Below are positions 1 to 12,800 of a stretch of DNA of 64,000 nt, in pieces. Position 1 is the stretch's first letter, and each line of letters begins with the position of its first letter. The notes under the pieces were generated by a model that worked only from the letters and a program-made list of their open reading frames with translations, had not been told where the DNA came from and ran no database searches. Both the position numbers and the translations under genes were made by a program. This DNA is from Bradysia coprophila (Eukaryota > Arthropoda > Insecta > Diptera > Sciaridae): positions 2,046,390 to 2,110,389 of the forward strand of contig NW_023503409.1 in the NCBI RefSeq assembly GCF_014529535.1, read 5' to 3'.

Positions 1-2540
1 ATCCATCCATGTCTTTTCAATTAAAAACTTTTTTCTGTTCAGGTCTTGTTCACATTGCTTTCAAAATAATTTTTTTGTCTCTCGGTTTTTCTTTTTGGAC
101 AATTAAAAAACGTCGATTTTATAAAAACAATTTTTTTTTATATAAAAAGCATTGTAGAATGCAATGATATTTAATAGAGTTACCATACTACAGGTCTAGC
201 CTTTTCCGTTCACTTAAGTTTTTTGTTTGTTTTAAAAAAAAGTTCATAGCCACAAGATTGGATGATATTTAATGAATTTACAAGTCTAATATTCGGTTTA
301 GTTTCAAATTCGAATTAAATTTAACATTTATCGGATTTATAAGCTTTCACTTCGATAGAACTATCTCTTTCTCTCTTTTAAACTCAATTATTTCTTCATT
401 GATAGCAGTATTCGAGTGAACTTTCGCTCAACTTGTTTATTATTTATGGTTTAATTAAAGCTGACAGCCCCTAATGCTAAAACACAATATTTTCGGTCTA
501 TAGTGAGAAGTGCTTCCCTTTTAGGTAATGGCGATTTAATCAACTAATGTCGAGATATTTGCATCTGCATTAACAAGAAGAGCGGCAGCTTGTTGAGGTT
601 TTGTTAATTTATGTCGGTCGTTCTGGCTAATTTACACAGACGGAAGATGAATTGTTTTAACTTCAAAATTCAAATTTTTGATTTGCATCGCTAAAAGTCT
701 GAGTTTTTTTTTCTTGTTTTGCATTAATTCAAACACTAAACATGGAAGCAATTTTACGGTTAAATTTTGTCGGTAATTTTTTAGTGACATTTTCCTAAAC
801 AGGATGCATATTATTTTTACGTGGAAAACTGACATTAATATGAGTTTCTTGAACATTGAAATGACTTTAGAATTTCTATTAATTTGATGAGTTTAATCAA
901 AAATCTTAGTTTCGAGAATATCTCTCTAACAATTTGACTGAATTGTTCTAATTAAATACGAACGTTTATTTAAGTGGTATTTCCGCTAAAATTTCTTTGC
1001 ATTAAACTACATTTATTTTAATTATTTTTTTCTCTTGTTTTGTTTTTGTTTGGAGAAATTCTAAATTTACTTTTCTCATTTTGATTTTATTTAAGTACAG
1101 TACATCAATGTAAACTTTTATCTTTCCATTTTTGAATTCATTAAATTTCTCATAGGATTCATGTTGTAAATTTATGATCTAAAACATCGGACTACAACGA
1201 GTGGGTAAAAGACATTTAAAGTTTTGAGATAGTCAAAAAAAAATGGTAACTAAAAATTTTATTTTCGAAATTTAATAATTTTTTTTCCACCAATTTTAAG
1301 TAACATCAAAACCAAAATAATAAACAAAAAAAATCTTTTTCTAATATTTCTTTCTAAATCTTTTTTTTTAAAGCCAATTGAGTTCAAAATTGGACTGATG
1401 ACTTATGTGTAAATAATACAAATTTTGCTCTCACGCCTTTCCATTAATAATTTTCGCGCAACCATTTGTCACGACCGCATCATCTTTAGTGTCTGAAATA
1501 AAAATTCATGTTTTTCTTTGAGTTGAAATGGGAGCCAAAAAACGATGTGGAAGCGAAATCCATATTCGTCACACAATAAAGGAACTCAAACTTCCATAGA
1601 TACCAAAGTGCAAAGTAATTCATTTCAATCGTCTTTATTTCATTTAAATTTTCGTAACATAACTGAATTAAGTTTGTGAAAAACAATGACCAGATATCGT
1701 GACCTGATAGTATAGCCCCATCTCTTACAATCAATCTTTATTTTTGAGAAGAAAATAGATTCGACCGATTTTGAATATCCTCTTTTTTGCTGAAGCGGTA
1801 CTAGTGAAATTGTGGAAGTAATTACGGGAATGAGCAAAATCAGTCGAAAATATGGAAGATAAGGTGTATGTTAAACGTTTTTGAAAGTTCATTGGCATCT
1901 ACCGTGAATGTCTCGCTCTCAATTGGTATCTTTGCAATTGAGCGAAAAAGCAAGACACTACGGTACCATTGTCAGTAATTCAGTCCATTTTTGACTCTGG
2001 TTTTCATCGAGTCGATACGATCCCACAGTGATCGTTATTTGTGGTTTTGATTTTTGGTTCTCAGCAATAAAAACATAGATCAACAAACTAAAAATTGCAA
2101 GGGCGGCGAAGAAACTAAAACTAAAACAACACCAGCGTTCACAGTATAAACACTTGGACCATATTTTAAGAATTAATTACTAAAATCGACAATAAAGATA
2201 TTCGCTACAAAATATAGCAATGTACACTGGAAGTGGGTATGGAGTTAGTAGTTTAAGCAAGATAAATGAAGTTACTATTCGATAGCTGTTGCATGTTTAC
2301 ACAGATTTATTCGAAGTTTGCAAGAAAGGCCAAATTCAGATAATACATTTTTCAAAATTGAAGATGAGCAATTTACGCACAACCAAATTCGTATGCAAAC
2401 AAATCGCGTTCCAAACGATCTAGCCAGTTTATTGAAAAAAAAAAGCTAAATTAGTTATGCTTCGTTCACCTGACCAAATACAAAATGAAGAGCGTGCGCA
2501 AACATTGACAATACGATCATTATCGATATAAAAAAAGGTA
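1..2540. other. AT-rich stretch without recognisable gene
   Basis: Only short, low-quality reading frames occur here on both strands, full of A/T homopolymers. None resembles a known family. The last few hundred bases probably hold the promoter of the deiminase gene that starts at 2584. I see no strong repeat or tandem structure. Confidence 0.6.
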
Positions 2541-2547
2541 ATTTGTG

Positions 2548-2555
2548 TATAAAAT
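2548..2555 (+). promoter_or_regulatory. Candidate TATA box of the deiminase gene
   Basis: TATAAAAT lies 29-36 bases upstream of the ATG at 2584. A start of transcription about 25-30 bases downstream would give a very short 5' leader. This is inferred from spacing and match to the consensus only, in an AT-rich background. Confidence 0.45.
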
Positions 2556-2583
2556 TTAGTAGTCGTCGATACGGTTAGACAAA

Positions 2584-3648
2584 ATGAGGTGGTTGTACTT
2601 ATTGCTCATTGTGAAATTTAGTGTTGCTCAACAAAATGGCATTCGAATGCCCGCTGAATGGGAACCTCATGAAAGAACATTCTTATGTTGGCCGCAATCA
2701 GAAAAAATTTGGACGAGAAAACTGCTGCCCGAGGTAAGAAAAGACGTAGCACGAATAGCGAACGCTATCGTAGACTTCGAACCAGTTGTAATGCTGTGTG
2801 ATCCACGACAAACCGGATCGGCTCGACGTTTATTGGATGAGCGAGTAACTATTGTAGAAATGGAAGTAGACGATTTGTGGGCACGAGACACGTTACCGGT
2901 GTTTGTAGAAAAAAACAACAGCAGTTTGATGGGAGTGTTATTTAACTTCAATGGCTGGGGCAACAAACAAGTTCATCAAAATGACGCGCTGGTGGCGGAG
3001 AAAGTGGTACAAAAAAACGGTATTGAATACCTAAGAGCAAAAATAATTGCCGAAGGCGGCTCTTTTGAAACAGATGGAAGGGGAACGCTGCTAGTAACAG
3101 AGAGTTCACTCGTTAATACAAACAGAAATGTCGAATCGAAAGAAGCAATCGAAGAAGAATTGAAGCGAGTCCTAGGTGTGCGAAAAGTCATCTGGTTTAA
3201 GGGAGTCAGAAATCAAGACATTACAGACGCTCATGTTGACTGCCTGGTTAGATTCGTTAAACCGGGAACAGTAATCTTAAATCGCTCATTTCCAGGAGAG
3301 AAACCCGACGTTTGGTCCGCTTCTTCTGACGAGGCTCTACAGGTTCTACGAAGTTCTACCGATGCAGATGGCAATCCATTCGAAATCGTCGAATTATTCG
3401 AGCCAGATCCAGACGAGATTATCATTAAAGGGAACGAAGACACGTTTCTGTCGTCGTATGTCAACTTCCTAATTGGTAATGGATTTGTCATTGTTCCGCG
3501 GTTTGGTGATGGAAGGGCGGATATGAAAGCCCAAACGACACTTCAAAAATTGTTCCCCGGAAGAGAAATTGTTCCAGTGCGGATTAGTGCTTTGGCATCT
3601 GGTGGAGGTGGCATTCACTGTGCTACTCATGAACAACCCGCAATTTAA
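2584..3648 (+). CDS. Secreted agmatine/peptidylarginine deiminase (bacterial type)
   Basis: A single-exon 354-residue protein of the agmatine deiminase / porphyromonas-type peptidylarginine deiminase superfamily (guanidino-group hydrolases of the pentein fold). After the leader, MPAEWEPHERT (residues 22-32) matches the family N terminus. VDDLWARD, EGGSFETDG, the His217-Val-Asp219 pair (DAHVD) and Cys346 in GGGGIHCATHEQP supply the expected Asp, Glu, His/Asp and nucleophilic Cys, so the enzyme looks intact. Agmatine deiminases convert agmatine to N-carbamoylputrescine and ammonia; relatives deiminate peptidyl-arginine, and the sequence does not settle which. Residues 1-15 (MRWLYLLLIVKFSVA) form a good signal peptide, so the product is probably secreted, which is unusual for the family. 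There is no intron. An AATAAA lies 40 bases after the stop. The gene ends tail-to-tail with Ttd14. A bacterial type, no intron and an added leader suggest transfer into the insect line. Confidence 0.88.
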   Translation: MRWLYLLLIVKFSVAQQNGIRMPAEWEPHERTFLCWPQSEKIWTRKLLPEVRKDVARIANAIVDFEPVVMLCDPRQTGSARRLLDERVTIVEMEVDDLWARDTLPVFVEKNNSSLMGVLFNFNGWGNKQVHQNDALVAEKVVQKNGIEYLRAKIIAEGGSFETDGRGTLLVTESSLVNTNRNVESKEAIEEELKRVLGVRKVIWFKGVRNQDITDAHVDCLVRFVKPGTVILNRSFPGEKPDVWSASSDEALQVLRSSTDADGNPFEIVELFEPDPDEIIIKGNEDTFLSSYVNFLIGNGFVIVPRFGDGRADMKAQTTLQKLFPGREIVPVRISALASGGGGIHCATHEQPAI

Positions 3649-3687
3649 GCCGTAAGAATGAATTTGTACACATGGTGTAATCAGATG

Positions 3688-3693
3688 AATAAA
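3688..3693 (+). terminator. Poly-A signal of the deiminase gene
   Basis: AATAAA lies 40 bases downstream of the stop codon, the usual distance for a compact 3' UTR. It supports the deiminase gene being expressed as a eukaryotic mRNA rather than being bacterial contamination. Confidence 0.6.
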
Positions 3694-3851
3694 GAGCTTT
3701 TCTTTCAGTTGTTCATTGACTTTAAAATCCTTCACTTCCAATATAAATTTACAGTTTTCAATATCTGGTAGACCAGTCTTCGTATATTTTACTGACATAA
3801 TTTTGGATTTTGTATTTGAAATTAGAAATTTTTTTCGACAAATTGCTGCCA

Positions 3852-6800
3852 TTACTTACCATGCAATGAAAAACAAAATTTTCTGCTTTTACTCCAATCC
3901 TCTTTCAGTGACAAATTGAACATTGAATAGTTTGGATTTCCGGTAACTTCTTCGACAATATCCAAAAATTTTGGCAAGCAATTCCTCAAACAATCACCAT
4001 CTAATGAGGAATACGTTTCCAACAGCATGAGTCCCTTGCATCTGGTTATTTTGAATGAAAAATATTTTAGTCAAACGAAATTCCAGATGAAAATTTAACA
4101 AAAAATTGACTTACCGTGGATGACTGGGCTCTTTGTAAATATCTAATTGAAAGTACTGATTGTTGACCAGGAAGCATCTACGCTTTTTGTATATGGTAAA
4201 ATGAGCGTCATCACTCTGGGCCAATAAATTCATGTAGTCTCGATGGTTCAGTTGCGTTTTGACTTCAACTGACTGACTGTGGACATGCGGTCGACGAATT
4301 GTGTGGATATAGGTCCAGTGACCTTGTTGACCACGCTTTCGTAAACGGGCCTGAACTTTTGGTCCGGCTGATTGCAGGTAGTGATGGACAACCTCGAAGT
4401 CTTGGAATTCCGGGAAACAAGAGTCAAGTGGGAGACTGGATACTGAAAGATTGTACGATTCATTAGCAAAATACATTGCATTCAATGTGTAAGTTTTAAT
4501 TAAAATATGAAGAGCGAGAATGGTTTGAGGTTTGTCACAATGTTTAGATTAGATGATGATGATGCGTCCATTCTAACGTGTATAGAAATGATCACTACTG
4601 GACAATTGTTGTTGAATGGAATGAATCAATATAAAATCCTTTCATTTAATGAACTTCTCACTGCGAGTGACGGGATGGTTCATGATACAAAACCATAAAG
4701 AAAAGAAAAAAAAATATTTACATTTTGTTTACCTAAATATTTCAGTTTACGTGACGTTCGCAATAACCGATCGCCAGTATCAATACCAAGCTTTTGACAT
4801 ACACATTCAATCATCCGATTCATTTTCGTTTCGAAGTCTGTTGAATTGTCGATTACATCAAAATATGGATGTCCTACCCACGCAGCTGCTGATTTGTAGT
4901 CTAATTCTTGAGCTAGAGCAACATCTTCTGACCGGCATGCATGCTCCTAGTAGGGTTGAATTTGAATTTGTTAGAAATTACAATTTTACTCTCAAGAAAT
5001 GGTTAACCGTACCTCGACGGAATAGAAATCTTCAGCACCATTTGCAGCTGAAACCATATGAATAATTTGATTGTATCGATTGTCTCGCAATTCAATGGCA
5101 TTCCAGTTGTTAGCTGCCATCAATCGTTCCCATTTATCTTTGCATATGTCTAGTATTGCGGACGAAGTTCATAATATTAATTTAGGAAAAAATATTTTTT
5201 TTTGCTTTTCCAGTTAATGTTCTACTTACAAGCACTGGCGTCCATAGCTCCGCGATCACATATTATCAAACAGTTTTTCACACTCGATTTTCCCAATTCG
5301 AAGTATGTGTTTTCTATTTGAATCATTGTCCGAAGTAGATTTTCTTGAAATTTGAATGCTGTAAATGAAAGTGACTAAGTAAAAAATGTTCTTGATTCTG
5401 CGATTAAATGGTTTTTGGCTTCGCACAGCAGATGATTGTGTTGACACTATATAATAACTCACAAAATCATGTTAACCAGCTAGTGACTATAAACATTAAG
5501 CCAGTAAATACGAATAGCAAACATTTTGAAAATAGATTTCAGTCATCAGCCTTGTTTCATTACTTTTCAAAACTCATGTCAACGAATCGACACATTGCCC
5601 GTCATGTTTTAAAGTTTTTTGAGCGGAAATGTAAGTAACGAGGTGTGTCAGCTTCTGGCAGCACATCATTTCAATTCAATTTTAATGACAATTTCAGATA
5701 AAACACCTTCGAATTATAAATTAATTGCCAACTTGTCTACGCGACTCATGCATTACCCTAAACAAGTAATTGAACCTTGGAACCTTCAAAGCTAAATCAC
5801 AGCTGACGTTTAAGTTTTAGTCTAGTTTACACATGAGTCACGTTACGAGAATTCCCTGATATGACTTTCGAGGACTGTAGTAGGTCGGACCGAGATGTCT
5901 CGAAACAGTTTTCCACACAAAGATCCTAGATAATTTATTAAAATTCGTAGAATACATAGATTTATTATTTACCAAGAGCGCCTCAGAAGTCGGTAACTTT
6001 TCCGTAAAGAGTAACTTACAGGAAAGACTTACATACTAACCAATTTTACTTGCATTTGTAAAAGTTCGGATGTGTCTTACACATTAGTGGTTCGTAAAGT
6101 TTATAAGTAAGTCAATTTGCATACATCCCCCTTTCAGCTGTTTCGCCATTGTTATAACAATGTCAACATTGTTATAACAATGTCAAAACAGTCGAAAGTG
6201 ATAAAACGAGTGAATGTGTAAAATTGAGATTTGGTGGCTGTACTTACGAACCGTAATGGCTTACCCCCATTGTCTATGTAGCGATATTCAGCTCAATGTA
6301 AGTAATTGACCAAATCAAATTCTATAATATGTGAAGATTACGTGCCTATAGTGCTTTTGACCTTCTGTCATATCGTTTTAAAGCTTTTGGGCGCCAGATA
6401 GTAGATTTGAGTACTTTTATGGTGAGAATCGTTCGAAATTTGTGTTATTTTATTTATTGTTACAAGATGAAATTTGACCTAAATGTAACGCGTAGTGAGA
6501 ACTGTCGAGTGACATAATATCACATCTTTCAATAGCCATCCGCTACAAGTTACATTCACATTTAGAAACAAATTAAACAACACAAATATCACACGGCAAA
6601 ATCGTTCATAAAAGAATTCAAGTTGTAAGATTTGATGCCAAACTTTTGCACCATATGATAGAAAATTCAACCAACTAGAGATGTGGATTTAATTTACAGT
6701 TGATTAAGTCGGCTTATGGATTTCATTTTATATTATGACGAAATTACTTCTCATCGAATGATACAACGAGTCATCAATAAAAAATATATTTTCCATGAGA

Positions 6801-9800
6801 AACAATATTCTCAATTAATCTAAATTCCTTATTTTTTCAGTTCTCGATGTATAAAAAAAGTTGCATCAATTCATGAATTATAATGTTAAAATGAGACTGA
6901 ATCTTTTCTTCTTTTCTATGCTATGCATCCATTTTATGTACAGCGTCACAAACATAGTGCTTATCTCACCCACCGCAGATATTACGTAAAAGCCATTAAA
7001 TTCTAGTTCATCATTGCGCTGTAAAATCCATTTATCATATAATATCTATCACATATAGCTCGATACAATTTGTCACAACCTTGAACTTTTTCAGTTGCAT
7101 ATCTCGTTAAATGAAAAGGGAAAAAAAACGAAATAAAGAAAAACGAAACTTTGTTGCACACTGTCGACACCACTTTTCATTGAAAGTTTTCTCTTATGTG
7201 TCAGTTTGTATGTCTAGTTTTCTTTTTCAGTTTGCAGTTTTAAAAGTCTCTGTTTGAGAAATTGTAGTTTGATATAGTCGATTTCCTAGTTGGTCACATA
7301 GTTGTTGCTACATCTTGTGAAGGTCATTTGATTTTAACCAGAAACTAAATCATACACTGAGCATGAGCATATTTATATATAAAATGTATGGATGGACTGG
7401 TTGCAATTTTGTTGAAATTATTATAAAGGAAAAAAGAGTGCCTATTCGCAGCAACGTAAATAAACAAAAAAAATGGATTTTTTCATATCCAACAAAATTA
7501 CGATGGTCGTCACATGTTAATTTAGTCATATCATTAAGTAATCTATTTATAAACAACAAAGTCAAATCTTTGTTATTATTATTGAAGATAAAAAGTCTGA
7601 TAAGAGATAACGTGGCGTGTGACTACGTTGAAAACGAAACAGGTTGTATTTTAAATGCATATCCAGACCTTGAAACATCCGGGGTGACTTTATAAAAAAT
7701 CAATAACTAATAATCGGGTAAATGTAATGTTGAATGAATATTATACAATGGCAGCATCAAATATTGTGAAACTGGAATGCATTTCCGAGCAATTTAAAAT
7801 TGGTTATAGCTATATGGTTAATGCGAGCTTATGCAATGTAGAGAGATGTATGCTGTAAGCGCTAGAGTATTGTTGATTTGAAAATAAAAGAGAATTGATT
7901 GCATTACCGTGAAATGAAATCAAATTAAGTTGAAAAATGCAATGTTTTGATGGGAAAAGAGCATAGTAAGTGCAGTTATGCTGCACAAACAAAATTAAAA
8001 GTTTTTCAGTTTGAATTATTAAATTACAAGAGTAGATCACGTCATATTCCTGGTAATCAAATTTTTGCGACATTTTGCTACTAGTACGGCCTTACATTAG
8101 AGGTCACCCGGTAGATTTTGTTGGAATTGTTGACAAATTTATTGCGCTAATCAGAGAAAAAGTGTTCTTGTAATTGCCAGATTACGTAATCACGAAACCA
8201 ATCAAAATAGCAATTATCATTGAAATCTATCTCATAAAAATGTTTAAAATGTCCTGATAACATCATTCAAAAACGTGTCCATAAAAGGCATGGTGCTAAA
8301 AAATCGCTAACATTGTAACTAGATCTCATAAATACTTAAGCCGAAAATAAAAGTGAAAACAAGTCACATAAGCAAAAGAGTTATTTGTCATTTTATTGTG
8401 TAAATGTTCGGGTTTCAGCGAACAACAATCTGGTCATCTTCCTCATTTTAGGTTAATTTAATTTTAATGAAACTTAGTCCTGCCAAAAACGTATTGCCTG
8501 AGGGAAAGCGTTGAATAAAAAAAGAAAAACAAAAATTCGCATATATCATTTCAAGCGTATACGCGTATACACAAGCAGCAGCTCGAACGGAAAAGCCACG
8601 TGAATTTTTTGGCACAACACTGACCATGTACAGTCAACAATCTATTTTTACGCGCTCAGATTATAATGTGTTTTATTAGTAGCATGGCATGCGTATAGCA
8701 CAACCGATTTACTCGTACAGAAAATGTGTAAGTCATCTCAGTATATGTTTTGGTAGAGATGTTACCTACATTAATTCTCTACTCGTGTGTTATACATCGA
8801 TTGTCTGTTTTTTTCTTATTCTTCTTCTAGCGATAATTTAAAATTAATTCTTCAATGGCGGGACATTTAGGTTTATTTATGTTTGAAAATGCGTGAAAAT
8901 TTGTGTATACAACGCCAATATGACATTGTGTACTTTTCGCGTCGATATCTGGGCCATGGGCGAACGTTGATTTTAAGGAATATATACAAGAGGGAACATT
9001 AGTATTTTCGGTGCAAGTTTTTAAACTTGAACAAAGCTCATTTTAGCTAAAGAATAATATTTGATTCAAAAGAATAAAAATCAAAATTATGTGTACACCT
9101 TCAGCCAAACCTACTAAATCGACCAATCACGAGAAAATCTAAATATAGACGATTCACGTCATGCATCACAAGACATAGATAACCAGTTGATGTATTCTGT
9201 TCAGTATATTATTTTGGTTTGAAATGAATATTTTCATTTACACAAAATACACTACGCCGTAATTGTGGGAATGCATTTGCGATATTATGATACTAGAAGG
9301 AGCATTTATACTAAATGAAAGTCTCCATCAATGGAAGGACATAAGTATATCGATAATATTGGTTGATTGGCATTGATGATGTTTACAATGTCAATGTCAA
9401 TTACTTGATTACTTTTCCAAGCTTTCGCCATTAGCTTTTCATTTTTTTTGCTCTCCCTGAAGACTGAACTCAGTCATTCAAACACAGTTGTATGCGAACC
9501 TCAGTATGGTTGTTTGTAAATTAATAGACCAACGAAAGCAAACAACAACAACATTGACAAACAACAGTAATAAAACGATTTTAGTAAACGAAACGCACGC
9601 ATCAATTCTTAGTTACTTCAACAAAATGGGGCCTCAAGACTTGGCAGTTTTTTTTTGTTGATTGTTTTTTGTTTTTAACTTTAAACTTACCATCGCTGCT
9701 TGGCTTATCAGCCGCAGCTGCTAAACGTGCGATCAGATCAACACTGGGTTTTTTGGCCCCATTTTGAATTCGGATGCATGGTCGCTTAGTGGAACTAGCT

Positions 9801-12800
9801 AAATTAAGATAAAACGTAAGAAAAATGTGCAAAAGAAAATGTAAAATAATAAGAACAAAAAAGCCAAGAAAAACTGTAATTATCTAATTGCAAGACAATG
9901 TTGTTGTTTTCGTTTCAGTTTTACAATTGAATAATTGATTGGGGGTTGATTAGAACAAGCCGATAAACCGATATAAAATGTATTGCTCTTCTGTTAACAA
10001 AATTGAAGGAAGAATGGTTACTTGAGCGACTACGTTATCACAAAATTAGTTGATTCGTCGTTTTATTGAAGATTTAATAACGTTCGCAATACTCAATGGA
10101 ATATATAAGTACATTGGGTTGAGCATACACCATGTGATGGCATAAACATAAAAAGTAAAACTTCGCAAATAAAATCTCACTAACAATACCATTCATTGAT
10201 TAAATTATCAATATGTTAACTAATCGGAAATGTTATCAACAAATAAATAAACTTTTCGCACATCGGCGTCATGTAAGCATCAGTCATATTTTGACTAGAA
10301 ATTAATGTTCTGAACAGACTTGAACCGATCGTTGGTAGACAGGCTGATTCTGATTAAAGTCATATGGTAGATGGTGAATGAGGATACACACAAATCGATC
10401 TTATGTAGCTGCAGGATTTTAAATATTTTCTGAACTACAGTCATTTCGATTGTAGGAGGTCGTCAAAAGCCGTACCATTTACATTTAATATCGCATTGAT
10501 AGGTCGTAGCGTTACAAAGAAATGGAATGTTAGGAAGAAGTTGAATTTTTAATAATGTGTTGTCGTACAGTGTAGTCTCCGAAAGAATGTGCTCGCACGT
10601 GCCTTATTTCACATCTCTACCTTAACAGTGAAATACGAAAATAAATTTTAATGTTCAGATAACCTGCTAGAACTTTTCTATTCAAAGATCAAATATTTTT
10701 TTTCTATTTTTACCTTAAACTTAAATCAGTCCATTTGAAAAGTCGATTTTTCCGCGCTCAAAAACCTTGTAGATATTTAAAGTTGCTAACAATGTTTTCC
10801 GTACTATTGGATTGGATTTATGTATAGTATGATTGAATCGAATGTCAACGTTTTTTTTATATATAAATAGACTCAGGAATTTATCGAGTATAATTGGTCT
10901 TATAATGGTAATTTGAAGCACTTGTAATGTTTTTAAAGCATAATAAAATTGGCCTGTAATTTAATTTTGCCTGAGTGCAAAACAAAGTTTTGATTTATGA
11001 ACATTTAAGGCATCCATTCTGTGCACAATTGGATTATTTTCGACATTTTCAGACATTTAACTCATCATTTTGAGACATTAATCGAAAAACATTTTTTTTA
11101 CAAAATATTTCAATGTGTTCCGTAAGTACCTTTGCATGATAAATTTTTATCTAATTATTTGTTTTGTGTAGAAAACGTTGCTTTGCAAATTAATTAAATT
11201 CTTTTTTTTTTCGCACAAATCGCTCAGAATTATTTATTGTGTGACGATTGTTCTGCTTAATCTAATTTAGTTTCACGGCTTGATAAAAGCTTAAACGACC
11301 TCTCGTTCACATCGCACTGAGTTATTTATGTATTGTGATTACTTCTGTTCATACTCAAACACTATAGGTAGGTATGTCTCTATGAATGTATTTATTGAAC
11401 AGAAACGCTCTATCAGAAACCAATTTATTCAACAGTTGTATTATTGAACTTGACTTTGAGAAAATTATGTTGCTGCTGTGAAGGTATGGCTGTCGGTGTT
11501 ACATTGAAAATGTTAAGTTTTCACGGAAATGACGGTGGGCTGTGGGGATGTTTATAGGAAATGAGATGTTCACCATATTCAACAATTAAACGAAAAAAAA
11601 ATCGAAAATGATTCTGATGTTTATATCGATTATTTTTAGGTGGTTTAATGTAAAAATGTATAAAATATGCATAAAGCGCTATATAGCAGGAAATCACATA
11701 ATAACAAAATTATAAAATTTTCTATTAGAACAACGACTGCTCGTTGAACGATCAGATACGATAAAATCAATTTAATTTTCAATAATTACAGCATTGTGTC
11801 ATCATTTACGACTCTAATGTGACACAAATCGTTCCTGATATGCCAATCATATATTTTGAAAATGTAGAACGTCGACCGACATGCAAAAAGAAAATTCAAG
11901 ATACAACTTGGTAGTGCAAATGATGCCCTACTACAACAACTACTACTACTACTTACATGTGTAAGTAGTTCAGAAGTTTGAAGTGAATATAAGTATTGTT
12001 CACCGAAGAAATGAATTGGTCGGGAATGTGGTTTATAAGTGAGCGATAGTTTAATGATAATAAAGTAGAAGTAATAATTGTAAGTCATAAATTTGGTCAA
12101 CGTAAAGTGCATTGCACGCAGCAGTCACCTAATTTCTAATCGATTTATTTTTTCACCGATTAACCTGCTCAACATTTATGAATATATTTTCATTTGTATC
12201 GAATGTTGACGATGTTGACTCCTCTATGAATTTACAAACGAAATCGAACGAATTAAACGATAGTATCGTTTGTTGTGTGTATGGTTATTTCAGGTTAAAT
12301 ATTTAAACTGATAATCAATTAATATTACATTTTGTCATGATGACATTAACAATAAATTATTAAAATTCATTGAAGCACGAAACGGAATTACAATCGAATT
12401 TGTTCGAACAATATAAAATCGAAAACATTTTCTTTATGAACTTTCAACGGTTTATGGTTAGGCACCTCAAAGTAGATATTGCGTTTCACACGCAAATATG
12501 CGATATTTTACTTAAATATCAACAAAATATCAAATTTAATGAAATTTTATGAAATAAGAAATTTAAGGACAAAAGTTTTTTTTTATTTTGTAAACGAAAG
12601 GTAAATATTGTTTTCGAGGGAAAACTGTCATTTATTGGATTAAATTGATGTCTCCTGGTTGTATAGTTGAACGTTCGTTGGTATAATAAATTGTATGGAA
12701 CAAGAACTAGATAATAAATAAATTATGAAGCTCGATTATTTTCTGCCAAGTCCACCCACAAACCAATAAAATGTATTTAATCTGACCTTCAACTTAAACA

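Noticed and set aside
7363-7695. 110-codon plus-strand frame in a Ttd14 intron
   Set aside because: Composition follows AT-rich background, no domain, no signals; judged accidental.
9602-9832. 76-codon minus-strand frame read as a gene by itself
   Set aside because: Only its middle part (9691-9798) has splice sites and the correct phase; it is better explained as a Ttd14 cassette exon.
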